This document shows, piece after piece, positions 52,190 to 58,950 of a stretch of DNA of 58,950 bases. The DNA lies in assembly GCA_947165675.1 (NCBI GenBank), contig CAMVBJ010000019.1:1-58950 (forward strand), in the 5' to 3' direction. Position 1 is the first letter of the stretch. Each line of letters begins with the position of its first letter. Below the pieces are notes generated by a model. It did not search any database. It was given only the letters and a program-made list of their open reading frames with translations, and was not told where the DNA came from. A program made the position numbers and the translations under genes. The DNA comes from an uncultured Prevotellaceae bacterium (lineage in GTDB: Bacteria; Bacteroidota; Bacteroidia; Bacteroidales; Muribaculaceae).

Positions 52190-54406
52190 TTAATCTTTCT
52201 TCTTATCGTTAGATGACTGATAGCTCTTCTTCAAGGTGAGCACGTTCTTGTCATCGGTGCGCTCATAGTTGATGGTATCCATCAATTGCTGAACGAGCAG
52301 GATGCCAAGTCCGCCGATGGGGCGCTCCTCGGCATTCAGTGTGGTGTCGGCCTTGTTGGTTGTCGTCGGGTCAAAGGCCTTACCCCCGTCGGTGATGATG
52401 ATCTTGATGTCCTTGTCGGTACAATTGGCAGTGATGTTGACGTCACCCTGGGTACCGATGGGGTAAGCGTAGTTCATCACATTGACCACAGCTTCTTCAA
52501 CGGCAAGCATCAATTGAGACGACAAGGATGACCCAAGGTTTAATCGCTGACTCACCGATTGGATAAAATGGTTGAGTTCAGGCACTTTGTGCACATCGTT
52601 GGGCAGGGTGATGGACTCGTGCAGAACGATCGTCTCCTGGGGGTGGCGGTAATTCAAGGTCAGCATTGTCAGGTCATCGCTCTGGGTGGCGGTGCCGACA
52701 TAGCTTGTTACGGCAAAGTGCATGGCCCCCATCAGTTCCTCGGGCGATGTCATGCCCTGCTCCAGACATTCCTGGGCGGTAGAGATGATGCGGTCCAGGC
52801 CGTAGAGCTTGTGCGTCTCATCGGCGGCCTCGGTCAGACCATCGGTATAGAGGAATAGTGTCGAGCCACTGGGCAGTGTCTCTTGTTGCTGGCTATACTT
52901 GAAGTCATGGATTACACCCACGGGCAGGTTGGCGTTGACGGGCAGTTTCTTGACCTCGTCATGGATAATCAGCGGGGCATCGTGTCCCGCGTTACAGTAG
53001 CGCAGGCGTCCTGTGGGCAAGTCGAGCACACCGACGAACAGTGTGACAAACATACTGGTCTTGTTGCCCTCACTGACGTTCTTGTTGATGGACTGGATGA
53101 TGTGGGCGGGGTTACTATCGTGCAGGCTCATGCTGCGGAAGAGGGAATGTACCACCGCCATGACAAGCGATGACGGCACGCCCTTGCCGCTCACGTCACC
53201 GATGCAGAAGTACAGTTTCTCATCCCTCACAAAGTAGTCATACAGGTCACCGCCCACCTCGAGTGCGGTCACTTGGGAACCGCTGATGTCCACTTCGGGG
53301 CGGCTGATGGGGTGCTCGGGCAGCATCTCGCTCTGGATGCCCTGGGCAATGCGCAGCTCGCTGTTGGTGCGCTCCTGTTGCAGTCTTGAATCGTTCAAGT
53401 GGCGCATGTTGCGGTAGAACAGATACATGATGATGCCTAACAGCGAGAAGAAGCCCAACATCATCAGCACGAAGTTGCGCCTCAAGTCATTCAACTTGAT
53501 GAACAATTCGTCATCATAGCAGACCATCACCATCTGCCAGTGCGGCTTGCCCATCATATTGGCGTGGTAGATGTAGCCCAGCGAGTTGTCGCTGTTGTCC
53601 TTGAAGGTGATGACACAGCTCCTGCCGTCGCTGCTGAGCTCGTGATGGGCGGTGCTGTCATTGATGAGTTCCACAATCTGGTGGGCATCGCCAAATTTCC
53701 AGTTGAGGCTGTCGAGCTTGGAGATGAGTTGGCCGTCCTCGGTCAGCAGCAGGTGATAGGTCGAGGGAAAGTCATGGCGGGTGTTGATGGTGTCGATAAT
53801 CCCCTTTGTGGACAAGTCGAGGCCCAGGGCTCCGATGATCTCACCAGCGCTATCGGTGATGGGCATCGAGTAGGTGGTGACCTTGACGCCCGAGGCATCC
53901 TTGTCGATATAGGGGTCACTCCAGGTAGATGCCTGTTTCTCCACTGCCAGGCGGTAAAAGTCACTCTTGGTATAATCGTGGTTTGGACCCGCTACCTGCT
54001 TGACGATGATGCTGTCCTCACGCCGGTAGGCTACCAGCTCGCACAATCTGCCATACTCGCTGAAGTAGTTGGGCGTGAACGCCACAAAACTGCCCACCAC
54101 GTCACTGTTGGTGGAAACAATTCGACGCAGGATGCTCTGGATTCTCTCGGGGGCACCGGGGGAGCCAAGTTGACTCTGGATGGACCATTGATAGTTGCGC
54201 ATCATCCGCTCGTTAGACTTGAGAATGCCACGCACCCTAAGGGCCTTCATGCTCATCTCGGTTGTGGCTCGGTGGTCCAGCTCATTCTCCAGAATCTGGT
54301 GAGTGTACCGGTATTGTGCCAGCGAGATCAACTCAATCAGGATTGCTGCAATGATGATTATAGTCAGTGCCGGCAAGGCCAGCTTGTATTTTCTTTTACT
54401 TTTCAT
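52190..54406 (-). CDS. membrane sensor with PP2C phosphatase and RsbW-like kinase domains
   Basis: 738 residues. TM1 (about 9-31), a periplasmic Cache-type sensor (about 35-305; WSDPY 162-166, then YSMPITDSAGEIIGALGLDL) and TM2 (about 311-331). The SpoIIE/RsbU-type PP2C domain (about 345-585) has the metal-binding Asp in VGGDLYDYF (384-392), GDVSGKG (403-409), the NAGHDAP segment and YTDGLTEA. The C-terminal HATPase_c_2 domain (about 600-725) has an N box EEAVVNVMNYAY (637-648), DGG (673-675) and GGLGILL (698-704). It thus joins the phosphatase and kinase of a partner switch under one extracellular input. The first gene of the NRPS operon, directly followed by the STAS gene. Confidence 0.92.
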   Translation of the reverse strand: MKSKRKYKLALPALTIIIIAAILIELISLAQYRYTHQILENELDHRATTEMSMKALRVRGILKSNERMMRNYQWSIQSQLGSPGAPERIQSILRRIVSTNSDVVGSFVAFTPNYFSEYGRLCELVAYRREDSIIVKQVAGPNHDYTKSDFYRLAVEKQASTWSDPYIDKDASGVKVTTYSMPITDSAGEIIGALGLDLSTKGIIDTINTRHDFPSTYHLLLTEDGQLISKLDSLNWKFGDAHQIVELINDSTAHHELSSDGRSCVITFKDNSDNSLGYIYHANMMGKPHWQMVMVCYDDELFIKLNDLRRNFVLMMLGFFSLLGIIMYLFYRNMRHLNDSRLQQERTNSELRIAQGIQSEMLPEHPISRPEVDISGSQVTALEVGGDLYDYFVRDEKLYFCIGDVSGKGVPSSLVMAVVHSLFRSMSLHDSNPAHIIQSINKNVSEGNKTSMFVTLFVGVLDLPTGRLRYCNAGHDAPLIIHDEVKKLPVNANLPVGVIHDFKYSQQQETLPSGSTLFLYTDGLTEAADETHKLYGLDRIISTAQECLEQGMTSPEELMGAMHFAVTSYVGTATQSDDLTMLTLNYRHPQETIVLHESITLPNDVHKVPELNHFIQSVSQRLNLGSSLSSQLMLAVEEAVVNVMNYAYPIGTQGDVNITANCTDKDIKIIITDGGKAFDPTTTNKADTTLNAEERPIGGLGILLVQQLMDTINYERTDDKNVLTLKKSYQSSNDKKKD

Positions 54407-54418
54407 TATTTTGCAGTT

Positions 54419-54470
54419 TTTCAGTTTTCAGTTGTCAGTGGGCATCCGCAAACACCTAAAGCCTAATAAT
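54419..54470 (-). repeat. composite heptamer/core repeat in the NRPS operon leader
   Basis: On the plus strand: TCAGTTTTCAGTTGTCAGT, then GGGCATCCGC (core, 54440-54449), then ACACCTAAAGCCTAATAATA. It joins both heptamer families around the GCGGATGCC core and lies between the predicted start of transcription and the sensor gene's ATG. Confidence 0.75.
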
Positions 54471-54476
54471 AAGATG

Positions 54477-54484
54477 CAAAAATA
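54477..54484 (-). promoter_or_regulatory. -7 box of the NRPS operon (TATTTTTG)
   Basis: On the minus strand TATTTTTG matches TAnnTTTG, 70 nt before the ATG at 54406. No clear TTG box lies 19-21 nt upstream; the region is a T/A run. The leader would contain the composite repeat. Confidence 0.5.
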
Positions 54485-54560
54485 CTATTTTTTCTTGAAA
54501 AAAATATTAATTTTCATGCTGAATCAAACATTTTGGCTGATGATTGCACAATTCGGTTGG

Positions 54561-54630
54561 AAACGATATAGCAGTTGACCCTGCGCTGAAACGTCTCTGC
54601 ATCAAACCGTGCTAACGCACGGGAAATTAA
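54561..54630 (-). repeat. extragenic palindromic element, copy B
   Basis: Read on the minus strand it begins TTAATTTCCCG, has the hairpin CCGTGC-GTTA-GCACGG, then AGAGACGTTTC and CAACTGCTATATC. It is almost identical to copy A at 38777-38854 but in opposite orientation. Confidence 0.85.
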
Positions 54631-54659
54631 AAGAAAATTAAATTTTAAAATTAATTTGC

Positions 54660-54730
54660 TTAATTTCCCGCCCGACAGGGCGGTTAATACCACCAATGGG
54701 CCAACATCTATATCGTTGCCGCAAAATAAA
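54660..54730 (+). repeat. extragenic palindromic element, diverged copy C
   Basis: Same layout as copies A and B: TTAATTTCCCG, a hairpin (CCGCCC-GACA-GGGCGG), TTAAT, a variable middle, then CTATATCGTTGC and CAAAATAA. The hairpin sequence differs but its pairing is kept. It faces away from copy B. Confidence 0.7.
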
Positions 54731-54734
54731 AGAA

Positions 54735-54767
54735 ACCGCCCTGACAGTGCAACGCTGTCAGGGCGGT
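54735..54767 (-). terminator. Rho-independent terminator of the GH3 gene
   Basis: Perfect 13-bp arms ACCGCCCTGACAG (54735-54747) and CTGTCAGGGCGGT (54755-54767). On the minus strand they are followed by TTCTTTTATTTT. Confidence 0.9.
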
Positions 54768-54796
54768 GAAATTTAATGAGGCAAGAGATCGAATGC

Positions 54797-57034
54797 TCAG
54801 CGGACGGTGAAGGTGGTCTTGAGCGGCAGGTTGTCGCTGGCGGTGCCCACGAGCATCGTGCGCTTGCCCAGCGATGTAGTCCACTTGCCACGAGCCTCGT
54901 CCCAGTACTGGAAGGCGCGGCCACCGATGGTGATGGTGACGTCGCGGCTCTCGCCTGGCTGGAGGGTGACCTTCTGGAATCCGCGCAGTTCCTTGACTGG
55001 CATCTCCACAGCCGTGTTGTGGTCACTCACGTAGAGCTGGATGACCTCGGCGCCAAGGCGGTTGCCTGTGTTCTTGATGGTCACGGTAGCACTGACGGTT
55101 CCGTCGGCAGCAACCTCACGGTTGTCGATGCGCAGGTTGCTCACGGCAAAGGTCGTGTAGCTCAAACCGTGGCCAAAGGCAAACATCGGCTTCTTCTTCT
55201 GCTTGTCGGCCCAGCGGTAACCCACGTAGATGCCCTCCTTGTACTCCTCGTCGATGATCTTGTGACCCTCACGCCAGGTGCCAGGATAGGTGCCCAGAGC
55301 GTGGGCGCCCACGTCGTTCAGGCTCTTATACCAAGTGAACGGCAATTTGCCCGAAGGGTTCACGTCGCCCACCAGAATGCTGGCCAGCGCCTTGCCCGCC
55401 TCGCTGCCGATGAACCAGCCCTGCACGATGGCGGCCACCTTGTCACGCCATGGCATGGCCACGGCATCGCCCGAGATGTTGACAAACACGACGTTCTTGT
55501 TCACGCGAGCCAGTGCCTCGACGAGTGCGTCCTGACCGTAGGGCATGTCCATGTGCTTGCGGTCATGGCCCTCGGCATCCTGGTAGTCACTCTTGTTCAA
55601 GCCGCCGTAGATGATGACATAGTCGGCCTGTTGAGCCTTGGCGACGGCCTCGGCAATGAGTTCACTGGCAGGACGGTTGTCGGCCAGTGATTGCTTGGCG
55701 ACCACGCCATTGTACTCGCCTGTGGTATCGCCCACATAACCGCGGGTATAGTCCACCTCGATGCCTGTGCCCGCAAGACGGGTCTTGAGGCCTTCGAGCG
55801 GCAAGATCTCGTGTTGAGCCTTGAGCGAACTACTGCCGCCACCGACGGTCATCATCTTGATGGCGTTCTCTCCCACGACAAGCACACGCTTGGTGCTATT
55901 GAGGTCGATGGGCAGGACGTTGCGCTTGTTTTGTAACAGCACAATGCCGTCTTGTGCAATCTTCAAGGCTGCGTCATAGTGTGCCTCGCTGCACAGGAAG
56001 CCACGGGAACGGTTGTTGCTCATCGTGGTGCGGAAGAACAGGCGCAGCACGCGGCGCACCTTGTCATCGAGTTCGCGGGTGGTGAACTTGCCTTCCTTGA
56101 TCAGCTTCTTGTAAGGCATTGCCATGAAGTAAGCGTCATAGGCGTTGCTGGCGCCCCACGCCAGACCGTCGGTCCAGCTGCCAAACTCCATGTCCAGGCC
56201 GTTCTTGACCGCCATCTCGGTGTCGTGGGCACCACCCCAGTCGCTCACCACCACGCCGTCATACTGCCAGTTGCCCTTCAATATCTGATTGAGGGTGTAC
56301 TGGTTTTGGCAACAGTGCTGATCCTTATAGAGGTTATAGGAGCCCATGATGCCCCAGGTGTGACCCTCCTTGACAGCAGCCTCAAAGGCGGGCAAGTAAA
56401 TCTCACGCAGGGCACGGTCGCTCACGATGACGTTGACCTGATGGCGATATTCTTCATCGTTGTTCAGGCAGAAGTGCTTGACACACGCCGCAGTGCCTGT
56501 AGATTGCAAACCCTGAACGTAGGGTACTACCATGCGGGACGCCAACAAGGGATCCTCGCCCATGTACTCAAAGTTGCGGCCATTCAGTGGCGTGCGGTTG
56601 ATGTTCACACCAGGTCCCAGAATCATGTCCTTGCCACGATAACGCGCTTCCTCACCCAGGCTGCGGCCATACAGTTCGGCCAAAACTGGGTTCCATGATG
56701 CTGCCAAGCAGGTCAGGGCAGGGAATGCCACACACGAGTCATTGGTCTGTCCTGCCTGCACCCACTCGTCCCACAGGACATCAGGGCGCACGCCATGTGG
56801 TCCGTCATCGGTCCAGAAGTCGGGCAGGCCCAACCGCTTCACACCAGGAGATGAAAACTTGCTCTGGGCATGGATGACAGCGATTTTCTCATCGAGTGTC
56901 ATGCGTACCAAGGCATCCTCGACACGCTGTTCGATGGGCGCGCTGTCATCAAGATATACAGGCACTTGCTGGGCCATGACCGTCATGGACATAGCCACAG
57001 CAGTTGCCAGCAGAATTAATTGAATCTTTCTCAT
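54797..57034 (-). CDS. GH3 family beta-glucosidase
   Basis: The exported glycoside hydrolase has 745 residues. The signal peptide ends MTVMAQ (about 22). The N-terminal TIM barrel (about 35-350) has the conserved KHF motif at 186-188 and the catalytic nucleophile Asp265 in VVVSDWGGAHD. The alpha/beta sandwich domain follows (about 360-610; GGGSSSLKAQH region), with a C-terminal fibronectin-III-like domain (about 660-745). It removes terminal glucose from beta-glucan oligosaccharides and suits the GH16 endoglucanase encoded upstream. The 90-bp spacer between the two genes is filled with heptamer repeats. Confidence 0.93.
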   Translation of the reverse strand: MRKIQLILLATAVAMSMTVMAQQVPVYLDDSAPIEQRVEDALVRMTLDEKIAVIHAQSKFSSPGVKRLGLPDFWTDDGPHGVRPDVLWDEWVQAGQTNDSCVAFPALTCLAASWNPVLAELYGRSLGEEARYRGKDMILGPGVNINRTPLNGRNFEYMGEDPLLASRMVVPYVQGLQSTGTAACVKHFCLNNDEEYRHQVNVIVSDRALREIYLPAFEAAVKEGHTWGIMGSYNLYKDQHCCQNQYTLNQILKGNWQYDGVVVSDWGGAHDTEMAVKNGLDMEFGSWTDGLAWGASNAYDAYFMAMPYKKLIKEGKFTTRELDDKVRRVLRLFFRTTMSNNRSRGFLCSEAHYDAALKIAQDGIVLLQNKRNVLPIDLNSTKRVLVVGENAIKMMTVGGGSSSLKAQHEILPLEGLKTRLAGTGIEVDYTRGYVGDTTGEYNGVVAKQSLADNRPASELIAEAVAKAQQADYVIIYGGLNKSDYQDAEGHDRKHMDMPYGQDALVEALARVNKNVVFVNISGDAVAMPWRDKVAAIVQGWFIGSEAGKALASILVGDVNPSGKLPFTWYKSLNDVGAHALGTYPGTWREGHKIIDEEYKEGIYVGYRWADKQKKKPMFAFGHGLSYTTFAVSNLRIDNREVAADGTVSATVTIKNTGNRLGAEVIQLYVSDHNTAVEMPVKELRGFQKVTLQPGESRDVTITIGGRAFQYWDEARGKWTTSLGKRTMLVGTASDNLPLKTTFTVR

Positions 57035-57041
57035 TTCTTGT

Positions 57042-57127
57042 TCCTAAAGCCTTAGTCGTTAGTCATTAGTCGTTAGTCGCTCCTAAAGCCTATAACCTAA
57101 AGCCTAAAGCCTAAAGCCTATAACCTA
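57042..57127 (-). repeat. TTAGTCR and CCTAAAG heptamer arrays between the GH16 and GH3 genes
   Basis: On the plus strand: TTAGTCGTTAGTCATTAGTC-type units, then CTCC, then seven consecutive CCTAWAR units. The last unit supplies the TAG stop codon of the GH16 gene (57125-57127, minus strand). Two different heptamer sequences are juxtaposed. Confidence 0.82.
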
Positions 57128-58231
57128 TTTCTTCTGGAACACACGCACATAGTCCACTTCCATCGTGACGGGCAGGGCAGCCTCGTCAACGCCCTGAGCG
57201 CCACCCCAGTCGCCACCCCAAGCCAGGTTGAAGATGACATAGAACGGGTCGTCATAGGGCCAGTCGTCGCGGCCCAGTCCACGGTTGTCGTAGCTCAACT
57301 GAACTTTACCGTCAACATAGGTGGTGATGTTCTGGGCTGTCCATTCGATGGCATAGGTGTGGAACTCGCCCTCGGCGCCCTCGCAATACATCTCGTGGGT
57401 CACTTGGGTGCCATTGGAGTGAACGTGGGCATTGGCGTGCAGGCTGGATGACACATAGTTGGGGTGGTAGCCCACCTCTTCCATAATGTCGATTTCACCG
57501 TCGGCAGGCCAGGACCTGAAGTTGACAGGCATCATCCAGAAGGCAGGCCAGGTGCCTTTACCCTTGGGTAACTTGATGCTGGCCTCGATGTAGCCATACT
57601 TCCAGCCCGTGTTGCGCTTGGCATACACACGACCAGAGTACACCTTGCCGTTCTCCTTGAGCGCGGTGATGCGCAGGTGACCGTTTCTCACCTCGGTGAC
57701 CAGCTTGCCATCGGGAGTCTTGTGGTTCACGTAGTTCTGCAACTCGTGGTTGACCCAACCGCTGTTCTGCACCTCATGGTACCAGTCATCGGCATTCAGC
57801 TCAGAACCCTTGTCAAACTCATCGTGCCACACGAGGCTATAGCCCTCGGGGGCATAGTAGGCTGCCTGTTCGGCTGCTTGTTGAGCGACTTGGATCGACT
57901 TGCGGGCCGATCCCGACATGATAGTGACGGTGCCAGTGCGGGCGTCAGTAGTCGGATTGGAGGGAACAATGACAGTGAGTGTCCCCGACTGCGACGTGGT
58001 GTTCTTGGCGTCGAGAGTGATGAAATCCTGGTCGACATAGGCACCCCATTCCTTACCCGTGGTAGTGACGTTGATGGAATAGGTTCCACCAGTGGCGGGT
58101 ACATTGATGTTGTCCTGTGAGACAGTGATGTTCACCTTAGACGTCTGTGGCTCATCTTTGCCATCCCCACCGCAGCCCCAGAGGGCTACGGTGAGAGTGA
58201 GCAATAAAGTGTAAAGCATGGATTGTTTCAT
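57125..58231 (-). CDS. GH16 beta-glucanase (laminarinase-like) lipoprotein with BACON domain
   Basis: The 368-residue protein has a lipobox (VALWGC, Cys20) followed by GGDGKDEP, the acidic pattern of surface-exported Bacteroidota lipoproteins. A BACON domain (about 32-115) precedes the GH16 jelly-roll (about 130-368). The catalytic motif is Glu246-Ile-Asp248-Ile-Met-Glu251 in DGEIDIMEEVG, where the extra Met is typical of beta-1,3-glucanase-type GH16 enzymes. It probably cuts beta-1,3- or mixed-linked glucan at the cell surface for the GH3 enzyme to finish. The stop codon is formed by the adjoining repeat array. Confidence 0.93.
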   Translation of the reverse strand: MKQSMLYTLLLTLTVALWGCGGDGKDEPQTSKVNITVSQDNINVPATGGTYSINVTTTGKEWGAYVDQDFITLDAKNTTSQSGTLTVIVPSNPTTDARTGTVTIMSGSARKSIQVAQQAAEQAAYYAPEGYSLVWHDEFDKGSELNADDWYHEVQNSGWVNHELQNYVNHKTPDGKLVTEVRNGHLRITALKENGKVYSGRVYAKRNTGWKYGYIEASIKLPKGKGTWPAFWMMPVNFRSWPADGEIDIMEEVGYHPNYVSSSLHANAHVHSNGTQVTHEMYCEGAEGEFHTYAIEWTAQNITTYVDGKVQLSYDNRGLGRDDWPYDDPFYVIFNLAWGGDWGGAQGVDEAALPVTMEVDYVRVFQKK

Positions 58232-58236
58232 TTTCT

Positions 58237-58306
58237 TTCAGTTGTCAGTTTCGGATATAGCCTAATGCCTATAGCCTATAACCTATAACCTATAACCTAA
58301 AGCCTA
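58237..58306 (-). repeat. heptamer arrays between the glycan-binding and GH16 genes
   Basis: On the plus strand a short TCAGTTGTCAGTT run is followed by CGGATATAG and then by seven or more units of CCTATAG/CCTATAA/CCTAAAG type. The stop codon of the glycan-binding gene (58304-58306, minus strand) is in the final unit. Confidence 0.8.
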
Positions 58307-58950
58307 CTTATGCTTCTGGATAATGATGTCGCTGATTTTGGCTTCAAAGCCAGCAGGGCAACCACCAAAGTCAAGGATGAACTTACCCTGATCAAACTCG
58401 ATTTCCTCAGCACCGTTCTTGGCAACCACACCGATGAACTGGAGCACGTTCTCTCCATCCTCGAGTGCAAAGTCACCCTTGTAGCACAGCGTGTTGGGAT
58501 CATTGGTCACGTCAGGATCCTTGTTGACCTTGACGGTGGCACGACCCAGCTCCATGTTGGTGGTGACGGTGACGCGAACGTCATAGGCCTGACCCTTCTC
58601 GATGTGCAGGGGCACGCCAGTGATCGAGCACTGAGCTTGCCACTCCGAGGCGGTAGCATCGTTAGCCGTTACGGTATAAACACCGTTGGCATAGGAGAAG
58701 CCTGGGTCGGCAATCTGCTGCCAACCAGCGTCGGCCCACCAGAAGGTCATCAAGCCAGCCGTGTTGAAACCAGCACCCAGGTTGTCGGCAGAATTTACAT
58801 CTACCCATTCAACAGTGGGCTCGTCGGGGGTGACGGGCAGCACGGTGCCGTCGTCGTTGGCATGGTCCTTGAGCACGATGTTCGCGATGTTGACCGTGGT
58901 ACCGGCCTGGCAACCGCCAAAGTCGAAGAACAGGTTCACGCGCTCCATGT
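58304..58950 (-). CDS. 3' part of a surface glycan-binding protein with tandem carbohydrate-binding modules
   Basis: The frame runs off the right edge, so the N-terminus is missing; the visible ATG near 58948 is internal. The 214 visible residues include the end of one beta-sandwich module (NLFFDFGGCQAGTTVNIANIVLKDH) and a complete second module (about 45-214) ending in the same motif (LDFGGCPAGFEAKISDIIIQKHK, shortened). This duplication is typical of CBM4/9-like or SusE/SusF-type binding proteins. Located upstream of the GH16 and GH3 genes on the same strand, it most likely binds beta-glucan at the surface. No SusC/SusD pair is visible; it may lie beyond the window. Confidence 0.75.
   Translation of the reverse strand, partial: MERVNLFFDFGGCQAGTTVNIANIVLKDHANDDGTVLPVTPDEPTVEWVDVNSADNLGAGFNTAGLMTFWWADAGWQQIADPGFSYANGVYTVTANDATASEWQAQCSITGVPLHIEKGQAYDVRVTVTTNMELGRATVKVNKDPDVTNDPNTLCYKGDFALEDGENVLQFIGVVAKNGAEEIEFDQGKFILDFGGCPAGFEAKISDIIIQKHK

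Larger units (their letters stand above)
54407..54796. other. 390-bp repeat-rich spacer between the NRPS operon and the GH3 gene
   Basis: Contains, from left to right, a heptamer/core element in the NRPS operon leader (54419-54470), a -7 box (54477-54484), the palindromic elements B and C (54561-54730) and the terminator of the GH3 gene (54735-54767). No coding sequence is supported. Confidence 0.7.

Noticed and set aside
38777-54630. Composite transposon bounded by the inverted elements
   Set aside because: No transposase or target-site duplication is visible and the elements are a multi-copy spacer repeat. Kept only as a possible inversion or boundary.

Overview
This is a chromosomal segment from a member of the Bacteroidales (Bacteroidota). 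The evidence is promoter boxes of the TAnnTTTG type with an upstream TTG, A-rich leaders with almost no Shine-Dalgarno sequences, outer-membrane barrels and BACON/SusE-like surface lipoproteins, DUF4421, and a Bacteroidales-type lysine-fermentation operon. The moderately GC-rich coding sequence would fit a gut Muribaculaceae- or Prevotella-like genome, but the genus cannot be fixed from the window. I saw no rRNA, tRNA, insertion sequence, phage or CRISPR locus.

Region 1 (1-22 kb) is housekeeping and envelope: the tail of a repeat protein, an outer-membrane phospholipase A, DUF4421, an isolated non-catalytic M16 half, a patatin with a C-terminal barrel, RfbB, a sensor kinase/response regulator pair divergent from a large TonB-receptor-like barrel, HtpG, a dockerin-like secreted protein, a major OmpA-type porin, a DUF4369 lipoprotein, dipeptidyl peptidase IV and a flotillin-like SPFH protein.

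Region 2 (22.5-37.4 kb) is one 15-gene operon for fermenting lysine to butyrate: CoA-transferase A, kal, kce, kdd, kamA, kamB, kamC, kamD, kamE, CoA-transferase B, crotonase, 3-hydroxybutyryl-CoA dehydrogenase, butyryl-CoA dehydrogenase, etfB, etfA. It is closed by a terminator and preceded by three 40-bp-spaced dyad repeats. A thiolase is absent while crotonase and the hydroxybutyryl-CoA dehydrogenase are present, so acetoacetyl-CoA could also be reduced to butyrate.

Region 3 (37.6-39.8 kb) holds small genes: a secreted coiled-coil protein, a macro-fold-like protein, a small basic protein and a VanX-like dipeptidase lipoprotein.

Region 4 (39.9-54.4 kb, minus strand) is the most interesting part, a seven-gene operon. 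Its order is a membrane sensor fusing a Cache domain, a PP2C phosphatase and an RsbW-like kinase domain; a STAS anti-anti-sigma-like protein; an outer-membrane barrel; a 2420-residue two-module NRPS (C-A-T-C-A-T-R); a PaaK-like acyl ligase; a MATE exporter; and the Sfp-type phosphopantetheinyl transferase. By analogy with reductase-terminated two-module NRPSs of gut bacteria, the predicted product is a dipeptide aldehyde or the pyrazinone derived from it. Here production appears coupled to a built-in partner-switching sensor and a two-membrane export route.

Region 5 (54.7-58.95 kb, minus strand) is part of a beta-glucan utilisation locus: a GH3 beta-glucosidase, a GH16 laminarinase-like lipoprotein and a truncated glycan-binding protein.

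The non-coding space is unusually structured. Families of 7-bp tandem repeats (TTTAGGC-type, TCAGTTT-type, TTAGTCR-type) fill many spacers and run into stop codons and even the start of one gene. Some share a GCGGATGCC core. Two near-identical ~65-bp elements lie in inverted orientation around the dipeptidase/NRPS segment.
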